From Rhodeus uyekii (Eukaryota; Chordata; Actinopteri; Cypriniformes; Acheilognathidae): 64,000 nt of DNA. The translations under genes and the position numbers were made by a program. The notes beneath the pieces are model-generated. The model was not told the DNA's origin and searched no databases. It saw nothing but the letters and a program-made list of their open reading frames with translations. The stretch covers positions 2,243,501 through 2,307,500 of the forward strand of contig JAWRVZ010000109.1 of assembly GCA_037043235.1 (NCBI GenBank), written 5' to 3'. Positions 45,301 to 60,300 of the stretch are shown here, piece after piece. The number at the start of each line of letters is the position of its first letter. Position 1 is the first letter of the stretch.

Positions 45301-48300
45301 CTCCATCTCCATCCCCATCTCCAGCTCCATCCACCCCTACCCGAAAGATCTCTGCATCCGAGTTCGACCGGCCGCTTCGCCCCATCGTCGTGAAAGACGC
45401 AGAGGGTTCGCTCACGTTCCTAAGCGACACAGAAAGGGTGCAGATGCCGCTTCCTCCTTCCCAGCGGCCGGGCTCGGGCAATGGGACGGATGGGGGTGGA
45501 AACGGGGACCGCTGTGCTCGTCTGTTGGAGCTCGTACGGGATGTTTCAAGTCACTTGGACCTTACTGCCCTCTGCCACAAGATCTTCTTACACACTCATG
45601 AGCTGATCGCTGCGGATCGCTACTCGCTCTTCCTGGTAGGGGAGGACAGTTCAAACAGGAAGTTCCTGGTCAGCCGGCTCTTTGACGTAGCAGAAGGATC
45701 CACTCTTGAGGAGGCGTCCAACAGCGGCATTCGCCTCGAATGGAACAAGGGAATTGTGGGATATGTGGCAGCCACCGGACAGCCTCTGAACATCAAGAAC
45801 GCGTATGAGGTGAGGCTTTCGCCTGCGGTTCACCAGTTCATTTCTCGAAGACTTAAACTTGAATTGATTGAGAATTCCTCTGTGAGCTGACCATCTTTTG
45901 ACATGAGAACGATCGGTGGCCTCATCATCAACAAAAGCTCTTCTAGTAGCAATGCTTTTATTTGCTCACAATGAAAAATGCCAGTTATTCAGAAAGAAAA
46001 AAGTATGTGACATAAAACGCACTCTTGCTTGTAATTTGAGGCATTTGTGACTTATTGAGATGGTCTAGTTCTTAAATGAATCTCTCTTTATTAAGATAAA
46101 GTTGTTTATCTTGTTGTTCTTCGGATTGTATCACATCTGTGTAGACAAAAGTTCAGATTCACATGCTTATCTCAGTACTTGGACAGAATTGTTTGCACTG
46201 ATAATGCGTTATATTTTAACAGATTAATGCATCCTCTATAATATCATCTTGTCCTCTGCATATAGGGAACTCTTCAGATTGAGACTTAAATAACTTTTAC
46301 TTCCGAATAATTCCCTCCTAGTCAATAATAAAGTCTCCTTAGAAACGCAATTTAGGCTATATCTCTTAAGGCCTTTGATTAGATTTAAATGTTGTTACGC
46401 AATTCTGTTGCCAACCAACAGTTTGCATAATGATAGCAGATATTTTTAGCTCTTTGTAATTTAGTTGAATGGTGTTTCTCACAGAGACAGGGAAAGGGAG
46501 AGACAGAACGAGAGATTAAAGTGAAGAACAGGATGTGTTTGATGACGGTTTTTTGCAATGCAAACCAAGTGTTTAATGTTCCAACGAGACACCGTTTCAA
46601 AGATGCGAGGAATATTCCAGCATCACCACTCAACACCCCGTTGCTTTTGCTCATTAGAATGTGATTAAACCAAGAAAGGTGCTGATGGTGCCTTTAAAAG
46701 TTATTTGCCTTAAAGTATGTTTACTTAAAGGTGAAGTATGTAGTTTCTGTGCTAAACAGAAACTGGCTCTGGTGTTGCAGAACCTGCCAAATCTGTCATG
46801 AAGCAATCATCAGATGTCATGTAAATGCATCACTGGAGCCACAAGATTAAGTCATGCTACACCAGACATGTTATAACTCTCAGTCTGAGCTAAACATTGA
46901 AGATGACTGGGGTAGAAACTCACGATTAAACTGCCCCTATAGCTCCTAGTTTAGTTTCAGTCTCCTACAACAGCTTCACACGCATCCAAGGTCAAAAAAC
47001 ACTTGAATTTTCTCTTTTCTTATAGTGTCTGAAACGGTTCATTCGCAGATTCGATCTCTCTAAGCCCCGCCCCTCTGAGAGCTGCTCTGCTCTGATTGGT
47101 CAGACGGCTCGGTCTGCTGTGATTGGTCAGAAACCAAACTCTCATTAGCATATCTGAATCTCAGCTCTTGATTGACAGTGATGCGAACAGTAATGATGGT
47201 GTGGGTTTTACCGTATTAACCTCATCAAACTGGATTCTCAGCATGAACAACACAAACCAAACTCTTCCAGTCTCAGACACAACGGCAGTGATTGTGGGCG
47301 GAGCAAAGCAGACGCTGTTCAGCCAATCAAAAAACCAGAGGCTGACATTATGCAAATGAGTTACAAAAAACGTAAGACTGAATTACTGACGGCTCGTTTC
47401 AGCAGTTGAGATTCGCTTCTTTCTTATAGGAGACGATATCTTTTTTTCTCGTATACTTTGATCTTTGAGTCTTTGCAGAGCTTTTACATTCACAAACTGC
47501 TATATTACACATTATTACACAGAATATTTGAAAAAGCAAAATAGGGGCACTTTAAATTGAATAATTAAAAAATGCATTGTCATTGAATGGATAGCTGATT
47601 CTTAAAATGCTGAGATTATTTGAATTCAGGATGAATCAGGAAGTCAAATAAATTGGATTTGTGGTTGATTTGTGATGTTTTGTGTTTGATATAAACTGTT
47701 TTTTTCCATCAGGATCCACGCTTTAATGCAGAGGTCGACCAAATCACAGGTTATAAGACGCAGAGTATCTTGTGTTTGCCCATCAAAAACCACAGAGAAG
47801 AGGTGAGAGATCAAAAATCCTGGACTGATACACAATATATGCAACATTTATGCATCAAAACTTGACGGCTGAGTCTGATGTAATGCTTAAAGGTTGTTGG
47901 TGTCGCACAAGCGATCAATAAAAGGTGTGGAGAGAACAGCAGCTTCACGGAGCAGGACGAGAGGGTGAACACTTCTGCACTTTCTATGCTGTAGTCACTT
48001 TATAGTTTCTGCCTCTGTCTGACACTGTAATAATGGGTTTATTTTCATCTCTAAAGGACTTTTCTTCATACCTGGCCTTCTCTGGGATAGTGTTACACAA
48101 CGCACAACTCTATGAGACGTCCAAGCTGGAGAACAGGCGAAACCAGGTCTGCTGATTCTCCGCACGTTTTAGTGAGGAATGGGTTTGTGTAGAAGCGGTT
48201 CAACTGTAACTTGGGGTTGTGTTGTAGGTGTTGTTGGATCTGGCGAGTCTGATCTTTGAGGAGCAGCAGTCGTTGGAGGTTTTACTGAGGAAAACTGTGG

Positions 48301-50295
48301 CCACCATCCTGTCTTTCATGCAGGCCCAAGAATGCACTGTCTTCATTACTGACAGAGAAACGGCTGTAAGACCAAAGCATTGCATCACATTCACTTCCAA
48401 ACAGCTTCAACTCTCAAAGAATTTGGCGTTGCCATAAAACATGGGAATGTTTTGCATTTCTGTAGAAGACATTGTCTATCCAAAATATTCTTTTGGGATG
48501 CTTTAAACACCGAAGACTCACGAGGATATGAAGAGCTGAAATATTCCGAAACTTGGGCCAAAAAGCCTTGAGAACCGCAGAACTATTGGGTTGTTTAGAA
48601 GATTAAAATACATAATGCATAACAATCAAAAACTCTTTAGTTTGGATTAATTCCAGTAATGTAATGGTGCATCTCTTCAGGCTGGACTCGTCTCTACAGA
48701 GCAATCATTTCCTTTTCATGTTTCCCATAATAATACTATGTTTTTGCCACTGCTATTATGCATCATTTAGGCATTATAAAAGAGAGGCTGTGTTGGATAT
48801 TTCCTGTGTGAGAGAGTTAAGAAACGCTTGCTTTATAACAGACTGAATTGCTGCTTTATTTTCCACTGGCTTGTGCCTAATGTACCCCAAATATTTAAAA
48901 TTACAACTGCGTTTCCTGAAGGAAATACCCATGCTTGCAGAACAACAGTGTTAAATTAGTTTTATAGTAGCTAATCTTAGGCTTTATGTGCTGCATCACA
49001 GTCTTAAACTTAACTTAAAGTTGAATCACAAACATTTGCAAATAAAGCAGTGTTTCGATACCATGTGTTTCAAGAGAAGAAAATCGCCACTTTCTGGTAA
49101 ATCCGGCGTTTCAGAGCCAGGCCAACATTTGAGACGGTGCGATGCCGTTGGTCCTTCGGTTACTCCGGTCATCCAATCACGGCCTCATTTGAGATGCTGC
49201 GACGCCATTGGTTCTTTACTCCAGTCATCCAATCACAGCATCTGATGAGTGTTTTGTTTCCATCAGAGTTTGTGTGCATGTCATAACGGATAAAAAAATG
49301 TACCCACCTCAATTGAGCACAAACGTTTCTTATGCATGCTTTAGAATTGATGGACTTTTGCTGTTTTCATTCAGCATTTGTTTTATACAATATCCCAAAT
49401 TATGCAGAAAAAATAGATGAATGAAAACAGCTAATCAGCTCTTGTTTTCTATCAGCATTAATCAACATATAAATGACTGTATTTGCCGTGTAAAAGCAGC
49501 TTAAAAAGTTGCAAGGAGGAAAACAATCACTATTCAGATGCAAATAAAATAGTCCAAACATTTCCATATTTAACAGACACTTTTATCCAAAGCAGCCACA
49601 TTGCACTCAGTCTAATCAGTTTATGCATTTCCTGGGAACCAGTTTGAGCTGAAGGAAAACGCAATCATGCATCTGCATGCAAATGATGCGATGATGTCAT
49701 TGTTATGTGCTACATTTTGAGAGGGTTTTAAACTTTTATTGTAGATTCCTTTCAGTATAAAATCAACTCCAAGAATAAATTGTCTACTTAAAACAAAACA
49801 ACAAAACACAAACTAATTGCTGTCTAAAAAGAGGAATTTCGGTGCAGTTCTGCTTTGGAAGTGTGTTAAATCTGCGCTGTAATAAAGGCCACAGAGCAGG
49901 CGTCATGTGTTCCAGCAATATGCTCTCCCGGTAACATCAAAGGGAGTGTGTTAGGAGAAAAGCTCGAGCCGTTTCAGTGGATGCACAGAGAAGGGTCATT
50001 TCGAGTAGGTGAGTCATTGTAGTCGTTTTAAATCCTCCTTTCCACTGAGCAATCAGGAAAAGCTCTCGTTCAGAAGTGCTTCACCTCACATTCTCTGCCC
50101 ACAATGTTCCCTGTGTTCTGCTGCGCAAACAACCCAAAATAACTCCTGTACAAATGTTTGCTTCGAACACAAAGTCATTTGTTTGGTTAGTTTTTAGAAC
50201 TGCCCGAATGAAGCTGTCATTTCATTTACGGCTATATTTGCATCAGAACATTAGTCCAGTGCAGTAAGCAAGCAGCTTCAAAAGAGGAATCAATT

Positions 50296-50360
<65 letters not shown>

Positions 50361-50669
50361 GCTGTGCTGTGTATGTGTGTGTACGGCTGTGCTGTGTGTG
50401 TGTGTGTGTGTGTGTACGGCTGTGCTGTGTGTGCGGCTGTGCTGTGTGTGTGTGTGTGTGTGTGTGTGTACGGCTGTGCTGTGTGTGCGGCTGTGCTGTG
50501 TGTGTGTGTGTGTGTGTGTGTGTACGGCTGTGCTGTGTGTGTGTGTGTGTGTACGGCTGTGCTGTGTGTGCGGCTGTGCCTTGTGTGTGTGTGTGTGTGT
50601 GTGTGTGTACGGCTGTGCTGTGTGTGCGGCTGTGCTGTGTGTGTGTGTGTGTGTGTGTGTACGGCTGTG

Positions 50670-50704
<35 letters not shown>

Positions 50705-50965
50705 GCTGTGCTGTGTGTGTGTGTGTGTGTACGGCTGTGCTGTGTGTGCGGCTGTGCTGTGTGTGTGTGTGTGTGTGTGTGTGTACGGCTGTGCTGTGTG
50801 TGCGGCTGTGCTGTGTGTGTGTGTGTGTGTGTGTGTACGGCTGTGCTGTGTGTGTGTGTGTGTGTGTGTGTACGGCTGTGCTGTGTGTGTGTGTGTGTGT
50901 GTGTGTGTACGGCTGTGCTGTGTGTGTGTGTGTGTGTACGGCTGTGCTGTGTGTGCGGCTGTGCC

Positions 50966-51016
<51 letters not shown>

Positions 51017-51045
51017 GCTGTGCTGTGTATGTGTGTACGGCTGTG

Positions 51046-51082
<37 letters not shown>

Positions 51083-51278
51083 GCTGTGCTGTGCTGTGTG
51101 TGTGTGTGTGTGTGTGTATGTGTGTGTGCGTGTGTGTGCGGCTGTGCTGTGTGTGTGTGTGTGTGTGTTACGGCTGTGCTGTGTGTGTGTGTGTGTGTGT
51201 ATGTGTGTGTGCGTGTGTGTACGGCTGTGCTCTGTGTGTGTGTGTGTGTGTTACGGCTGTGCTGTGTGTGCGGCTGTG

Positions 51279-51315
<37 letters not shown>

Positions 51316-54300
51316 GCTGTGCTGTGTGTGTGTGTGTGTTTGGTGCACAGTAAGCAAGTGCCGAAATGATGGTAAATCTTAGCAATTAATCCACAACGCA
51401 CATGCGTGCCAAACTGTGGGATCTGCTTCGTACGGATCACGGATCAACTTCAATCCCTCTTATCCCCAACAATTCATTGTAGAAAATGAAGTTGTAATTC
51501 TAATAATAAGAGACACAGTTTTTCATGTTTAATACAGTAAAGTTAAAACCATCTATTATATAAAGTGTGGCTGGAAACATCCTCATCTCTATCAGCACAT
51601 GCTTTCTGACCGGATGTTTCTCACCGCCGGTGTTTCTCTTGTGTTTATTCTGTTATTGAGAGGAAAGAGCAGCACGTATTTACATGCTCATCTAATCGTG
51701 TACGGCGTCGGGATGCTCACTAACAGTAAACCACTCACATATTTCAGACTGCGTAGGAACAGTCTTTTACAATTAGATATCTAGGGTTTTAGTTTTTGAG
51801 TGGAAAATGCGTTAACCTAGTTCTGCTCGTAGCTCAAGCTCTAGGTTTCCTCAACCTGACACAAAGTGTTTATTGTCCTTTAGTTGCACTAAAGTCCAGC
51901 TATAAAGTAGAAAGAAAGCTTGTTAATTCTGTGAATTCCTTCTCCAGGTCGCAGTCAAGTTGAGTTTTATGGAAACAAAGAGATCAGAGATAGGCAGTCC
52001 TCCAAGTGTCTTCAAATTTGGGAAAAGCAGTTGTTGGAAGGGTCGACAAACCCATATTCAGCGTTTGTTATGAGCTCTGGAATGTGGAAACGAACTCATA
52101 ATTCATTGCATTTCTCCTCGCACTGAACTGTGCTTCATTTGTCATAAGCGGGACATTCTAAGCCTTCCAGAAATGCGTAAACACAGGCACATTAAACCTC
52201 GTGACTGCAGAGTTTACACAGACTAATAGCATTAAAACGCCGCAGAAACACTGGCCTTCCTCTCTAAAGTTAAAGTTTACCTCTGCGGTGTGAGTAATTG
52301 CTGCTCTGCTTGTGTTACAGAACACATTCTCCAGTGTGTTTCACATGGAATATGAGGAGCTTGCGGGATCGGTGGACTTCCTGAACAGGTGGGCTGATCA
52401 TATAAACCACTGTAATGCAATGCAATCAAGTGCCGTGAGTGTTCAGCTATATGTGCAACGCTTCTTCCTGCAGAGTTTAACTCCAATAAACCTTGTGTTA
52501 TATATTTTCTGCTATTGGAATATGATTCTTGAGGTTTACTGATAGGTGTCAACTCACACATGATTCTCAATCACATCAGTTTTGCCCTCACACAAAGCAA
52601 TCGTGTTCACACTCGGCAGGATTGGTTGGATTAAAGAACTCTGGTGTGATTTGGTCTGTTTCAATGCATGAAGCATCTGAACCAAACGAGCCGATCGAGA
52701 CCCTGGAAAAGACGGATCTCCAGACCAACTCGGACCAGAGACGAGTAAACCAACCACAAAACCCTACAAGCCCAGAATACTGAAGAACGGCTGGTTCTTC
52801 TGATCACGGTTGGGTTCAGGTGTCAGTCGGAGGATTCCTGATTCCCTCCAGCTCTCAGCGTTGAGTTGATCGCTGATCACTAAACATCTCATTAAAATTG
52901 CCTTTGTATCGATGGGTTCGGCCTTAAACAAATCTGAAAGCAGGACTAAAGTGTAGTACAGTAGAACCCCGACTTACGAAACGCTCTACGTACGAAAAGT
53001 TCGACATACGATAAAAGATTTCGTGGGTTTTTCCGCCCGAGTTACGACAAAATGATCGAGATGCGAAAAATGAAATCTCGGCGAGGCGACGATTTCCGAG
53101 TTTTGTTTTGATATTCGCGCTGATTTTGGTTCGGGTTGGATGAAGACTACAGTTTGTCCAGTCAGAACAATGATGTCTCACTCAGGGAATAATCCAAAAC
53201 TGGTATTTATTAAAGGTGCATAGATCGATAAAACCTCAACGATTGGCACTAATTCCCTGTATTTCACTCAATAAACTATATACAATCTTCAGCCGATCTC
53301 TTTAATCATCCATCAACTCTCTTCTGTCACGACACTTCCTGAACTCCGAGGGAAAGTTTGGAATAGTCCATTTCGCACTGAATGACAGGGATGGCTGGAA
53401 TAGTCCATGTAAGAAGGGGAACACTTTTTACAATCCTGCTCTCCTATTGGTCAGCATCGCTCCCACCAGCCTCTGCTATTAGCATAAACTTTTTTCTAAT
53501 GAATAACCATGGATGTGAAGATTGTTGCTGAAGTCAAAGGGAAGAAGAGGGTGCTTTTCATTGGGTCGAAAAGGGGGATTAATGAGAAGTATGAAGCTTG
53601 GATGCGCTAAATATGGTGTTTTTGTTGGGCTTGGAATGGATTAGGCAATTACCATGTAAAAGCCGGACTGACATACGAAAAGTTCGACATACGAAACCAA
53701 CCTCGGAACGGATTAATTCGTAAGTCGGGGTTCTACTGTATTGTCTTTTTTGATCTAGACCAAAAGAACCAAGAGAAAGAATCACAAGTGTGTGAACACA
53801 CACTTAAAAGACCCACTGTTTTGGAGCTTCAATAATAACTAGAGAAGAAAGAATTGAACAGATTCAAATTCTGACAGAATTGAATTTTTCTTCTGCCGTG
53901 GTTCTTGCACCATGAAACCTTTTTCTCCTCACTGGTATCAGCAGTTGCACATTCACACTCATCATTTATCAGCTGCTTTTATCATCGCATTCAAGAAACA
54001 CATTGACATTCTAATCAGTTCTTGCTTTCCCTGGGAATCGAACCCATGACCTTGATGTTGCAAGCGCTGCTCTCTACTGTTAGACACACAGGAAGGCAGT
54101 GTTGCACATTCTAGGAGATAGATTTTAATGTTGTGTGTTTATAACAGGAGCGCTCAATCATTTGTCGACGTGTTTTACAGAGAATGTGACGTGAACAAGA
54201 TTAACTACATGTACGCTCAGTACGTCAAGAACACTATGGAGACGCTGAACATCACAGATGTCACCGAAGACCAGCGATTTCCATGGACTGTAAGTGCTGG

Positions 54301-57300
54301 GATGGACAGTAAACCTCCTGGGACTCACAGAGCTCTTAATCATGCAGACGTTTCCCCTGAACGCTTCTTCACTGCATTGTTTGTTTGTTTTTGCAAGAGT
54401 GAAAATCTCCAGTCCTCAAACGGTCAAATCAAGAGTTTGCTGTGCACGCCAATCCGGAACGGGAAGAAAGACAAAGTGATAGGTATGTGTGTGTGTTCAG
54501 TGTTTAAACTAAATCTCACAGACTTGCATGGAAGAAGGGATTCAAAGAATTTCTAGGGGATTTCTTCCTCTCGTGTTTTCTCCAGAATGCATGAAAATAT
54601 AGTATAACGTTCACCATTTCTCATGCATTTTTAACGGCCATCATTAAGTTTCATTAAGTGTTGCTGGTTGAATAATGAGCGTCTGAATTACTTTGAATAA
54701 TTTAGCATATCATCATCTTTAGGGTTTGAAGGGTTTATGTCTTATATTTTGCGTTCATTGAGTCTCTCGTGTTGAAAATAAATCTTTTTTAATTGATATA
54801 TTAATTGAAATAAATCTTTTATCAGCCTCTACACATATTAATGAATGAAGTTGCTGATAAACCACACAATGATCTCGGCCTTTAAGGAAGAATGGAATAT
54901 TAAAACGGCATTTATTCCCTCTCATTTATTCCAAACCTGTATGAATCTCTTTCTTTCATGGATCACAAAATGTACGTTTATAAAGAAAGTGCAGGCAACC
55001 TTTTCCTTGTGATAAAAGTATCAGGATAAAATGACAAAAAATACCACAAAAGTATCATAAGCAGCCCGTTATATTTCCAGAAAATCCCCTTTCGTGTTCC
55101 AGAGAAGAAGGAAAGAACAACATGTGCATGAGGGAATAGAGACATTTTTGTCAAAATCTTCACATGATGATCCGCTCGGATCCGAACCCTTTCCTCAGAG
55201 TTAAGTGTTCCTCTGAACGCAGGTGTCTGTCAGCTGCTCAACAAGATGGACGAGGCTTCAGGCGAAGTCAAAGCCTTCAACAGGAACGATGAGCAGTTTC
55301 TCGAGGCCTTCGCCATCTTCTGTGGGCTGGGCATCCAGAACACGCAGATGTATGAAGCCGTGGAGAGAGCGATGGCCAAGCAGGAGGTCACGCTGGAGGT
55401 GAGGGTCAGCTCATGACCGCCGACGCAAGCCTTTCTGCTGCGCAACAAACTAATACAAAAAAACACAGACTTGAATATCTCAGAATTGCAAGTTTATATC
55501 TCGCATTTCAGGCTTTATAAATAATTGCAAGGGGGAAAAGTACATTTCATATGATGATTCTTCTATCATAATAATAGTTTGATCGGGTCGCAAAGTTGCT
55601 GAACGACGAATAGGATGTCGTTAATTTGTTAGTGGCGTTGCAGTTTTTTAAATCGCACTTTCTCAAAACTCCTCACACATTGAGCACATGAGATAAGCTG
55701 TGGATCTTTTATCATTGTTTTGGCGTAAAATGCATTCAATGCCATGAATTATTTTCTCACTTACAAGCACTTTCTCAGACAGGATCATGTAGATTTATTG
55801 TTGACTAATTAGTTTGATGATCTGAAACATTTAAGTGTGACAAACATGCAAAACAAAAAATTAGGAAGGGGGCAAACACTTTTTCACACCCCTGTACGTA
55901 CGTGCGTGCGTGTGTGTGTGTGTGTGTGTGTGTGCGTGCGAACATAATCAGTTACTAATATTTTGTTAAATGTGTTTTTGTGGCGCATTTATGATTGTGA
56001 CGTCACAAAAGATCTTTTGACATTTGAGTTCTGGAAGTTAAAATATGTTTTCATAGTACAGTAATGCCTTGAGATATGAGCGTAATTCGTTCCAGGACGA
56101 GCTCGTAACTCAAGTCGCTCATATCTCAAATCATTTTTCCCATAAGAAACAAACACAATACAGGAGAATCGTACGAGATGCGCATGGAAGTCGACTATGG
56201 CAGCAAATCCATGCCAAAAAGAAACGAGCGCAAAACTGATGTTTGCATGCGTAAATTACATCCGTGAGCGATTAACAGATCTACACGCGGAAAACCATGC
56301 ATGCAATACGAACATTCCCCACGCACACTCGATCTTCTCTCAACTGCTGTTCTTGCTTGCAAACACTTGTATTTTAGTGGAGGAACACGTGAATGAAGGA
56401 GTGAGGCGGCGTGGACTCTGAGTGCCTGTAAGCTGCTCGTATCTCAAATATTTACTCGTATCGCAAAGCAAAAATTAGCTTGAAGGCTTGCTCGTATCTC
56501 AGAACACTCGTATGTCGGGACGCTCGTATCTCAAGGTATATATATCTTATATTATCTGTATATTAATCTTATAATACTAGAATATTGAGCATCTGTTTGA
56601 TACTGAGCACTTGCCGTTTTTTGGTAAAAGTTCCTCACTTCTTCAGCACTCGTCACTGTCACTTTCTACACAGCCGTCCAATCACAGTGGAGAAGGGGCG
56701 GGGCTAACACTACACAAACCAATCACATCTGTATGACATTGTGAATATATATTTTGAGCATGAATACCTCTGTGTTGTTCTGCAGGTCCTCTCTTATCAC
56801 GCCTCGGCTGCGGAGGAAGAGACGCGGGCGCTCCAGGTAACTGCGGTAAATTACAGTTTCTCATCATATTACCTTATTGAAATATACTGTCATCATTTTT
56901 AATGTGGCATTACTTTTCCTCTCAGTTCATGAAACAAACAACTGGACCACGTTCAAAGCCATTGTGAAACAGCCAATATACACAGTTTATTTCATTATAA
57001 CGCACGGTTTTTCCTGCCGTTCTGCTGTTACCGTGTCTTATTTTACAGTGTTTGTAAACAGGAATTTCCTATAGCTTCAGATTCCCGCTGGGAGTTTCCC
57101 AGAAGCACAGGTTGCTGGGATACGGCTCTCGCAGTTTCCCGTGTGGAAAACCTGCTCTGATTAGGCCTGTGAAGAGTAATCAAGCAATTAAGATGTCGAC
57201 AGAGGCAGAGTTTCTGCTTCAGTTGAGAGTCATTTGTTTGTTAATTACAGCAATTACTCTTATGAATCAAAGGTCAGCATGCAGATTTACCACTGTCTGC

Positions 57301-60300
57301 ATAATTCATAAAGTGTTTGAACACATCGAGTATGATGGAATACCACTTTAAACACTCTTTATTCGGTGTTCACCGATCCTTAAGTTCTAAAGTGCCCCAT
57401 TACGCTGTTTTAAATGTTCCTAATGTTGTTTTGGAATCTCCTACAACAGGTTTACATGCAGCCGAGGTCTAAAATTACTGAAACGGTTCATTCGCATATT
57501 CAATCTCTCTAAACCCCGCCCCTCTGAGAGCTGCTCTGCTCTGATTGGTCAGATGGCTCGGTCTGCTGTGATTGGTCAGAAACCAAACTCTCATTAGCAT
57601 ATCTGAATCTCAGCTCTTGATTGACAGTGATGCGAACAGTAATGATGGTGTGGGTTTTATCGTGTCAACCTCATCAAACTGGATTCTCAGCATGAACAAC
57701 ACAAACCAAACTCTTTCAGTCTCAGAAACAACGGCAGTGATTGTGGGCGGAGCAAAGCAGACGCTGTTCAGCCAATCAACACCAGAGGCTGGTATTATGC
57801 AAATGAGTGACATTGTTACATAGGTTCGTAACAGGAAGTGAGATTGGAATTAATGGTGACTCGTTTCGGTACTTTGTTTTAGGAGAAAATAACTTTATTT
57901 TTCGTGCATAGTTTCAAACTTCGCAGAGCTTTTATATTCTCAAACAGCTCAATTGCATGAAAGGTGATTCAATTACATTGTTGAACATCAGAGAAGACGA
58001 TGTAACCATCTATTTGGCTTTATTTTACTTTATTCAACAGGTGCTTCTAACAGTGGGATTGCACACAGTACGACAGGTGCTTCACACAGTAAATAAGAGG
58101 TTCAGTAATGGGTTAAAATTAGGGTCTGTTTTTGCTGTGTAAGAGTTTCTGTGCCACGTAGGTCGTAAATCCTGGACATGAACGTGATTCATCCACACAG
58201 TGAGTGTAACGGTCAAACGGCTTATTAAAACACCACTAAATAAACCTTGAAAGTTGCTGAAGATGCAACGGCCGTTCATATATATTTATTTCTAGGCATA
58301 GTATAAATGTGAACGACCATGCATTTATTTGTGCATTAAATTATCGCTGTCACAGGTTATGTGTGCATTTGTGCAATTTACGGTTAGCTTACAAAACCAT
58401 GTGTAGACAAGACATATTAAGACATTAAATGTGAGATAAAACACATTTTTTTAGTAAAACACTGGCATTTATCTTGCATTTAGTGTGACTTCTTTTATGC
58501 ATTTTCGGCTCATTGCTTTTTGAAATCATAAAACAGCAGAAATGTGGAAAGGTTCCATTGTTTATCTGTATATTGAGTGATTCTGAAGAGATGTGCAGGT
58601 CTTAAATTTTTTATTAAAAAGTATTAAACTGGAAGTTCACACAATACAGCCTGTGACTATTTACATTCACATTCCTGCATTTATCAGCTGCTTTTATCAT
58701 CGCATTCAAGAAACACATTGACATTCTAATCAGTTCTTGCTTTCCCTGGGAATCGAACCCATGACCTTGATGTTGCAAGCACTGCTCTCTACTGTTTGAC
58801 TATTACTACTTGAATTGTAGTCCATCATTTGTTTAAACAGATGAAGCATATGAAAGTTATCTCTGCATATGATTCTACTTTCTGTTTGCCTGTGTATCTA
58901 ACAGTAGAGAGCAGTGCTTGCAACATCAAGATCATGGGTTCGATTCCCAGGGAAAGCAAGAACTGATTAGAATGTCAATGTGTTTCTTGAATGCAATGAT
59001 AAAAGTGTCTGATAAATGCAGGAATGTGAATGAGCACACAGACACAACAGGACAGCAGAGACTCACTCATTATTTATTGACTGCATTATGCGATGCAGCA
59101 TTTTCAGTGCAGCAGATCCTGATGCAGCTCATCCATTATTTATGCCTGTCAGACAGTGATCTCTTCCCTCGCCGTTTGGTTGTCCGTTGAGAGAGAGAGA
59201 CAGGCTGTGATTGTGTGAGAGTTTGTGTTGAGGTGTAAAGATGTCCTGGATCCACAGGCAGCCGCGATCCCCTCGGCTCAGTCTCTCAGACTGCTGGACT
59301 TCAGCTTCAGCGACTTCGACCTGACGGACGCAGAGACGACGCAAGCCACCATCCGCATGTTTGTGGACCTCAAGCTAGTGCAGAACTTTCAGATGAAATA
59401 CAAGGTACACATTACTTTTATAAATAATCATGGTCTGTTGTGTTCTATAAGCAATCATACTGTTTGAAAAGCAGATGAATAGACTGAAAATGATATCATG
59501 GGACCTGAACATAAAACAGAGTTTGGCTCAAACAGAAATCACCCTCCTCAACAGCGACATTATGGACAAACATTTTTAAAAATCCATTTGCTTTTCCCCT
59601 AAAGCGCTATAAGCCGTGAACTAAGTCAGCCATGAGATGAATTGCAGAATTAAATATAAAAACATTGCATGAACAACTGTAGAGAAGGAAAAGAACTACA
59701 CAAAAGATTGTGAACCGCATAATCGAATCAAAAATGACATCGGAATATAAAACTATTCCTTTTAAGTTGTTGATTATATCTATAGAAACAATATATAGTA
59801 AAACATGCATCAATGCACAAGTATTTTGTGAGCGATTGGGTCAGTGGGCGGAGCTAAAGAGTTGTTTCGGCGCGCTGTTGCTCTCTGATTGGTGGAATTT
59901 CTGCACAGCATCATGGGTAATGTAGTTTTTCATTACAAATATAAAAAATATGTTAATAATGGCTTCAACAAAAGTATCAAGAACCCGCAGTTGGTCCATT
60001 TGAAATAAATCAGTTTTTCCAGACTGTTGCGCTCTATAATCATCTTAGCAACAACAGCAACACTTGGCAACAGCACTTCTTCTGAAAATAAAAATCAAAC
60101 ACACCTGTGACCTCATTACATTAGTATTACTGTTGCTGTGTTTATTTTATGAATCGTGGCCAGGTGTATGTAATAACAGCTGTTTCAGAGCAGCGAAACA
60201 CTCCTCACGCTTAAAAACCGCCATTAATTGTTCAATAAAATGGCTTAAACCATGACGCCTTAGCTAATTGTTCAAATCCAATCAGAGGACTTTGGAAACC

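Noticed and set aside
50290..51382. Open frames of about 350 residues (Cys/Val and His/Thr repeats) in both directions
   Set aside because: They arise from the TG-rich minisatellite inside pde5a intron 6.
54147..54180. Earlier in-frame acceptor for pde5a exon 8
   Set aside because: It would insert ten residues (GAQS..VFY-like) inside GAF-B where the family has none; the acceptor at 54179-54180 restores the known spacing.
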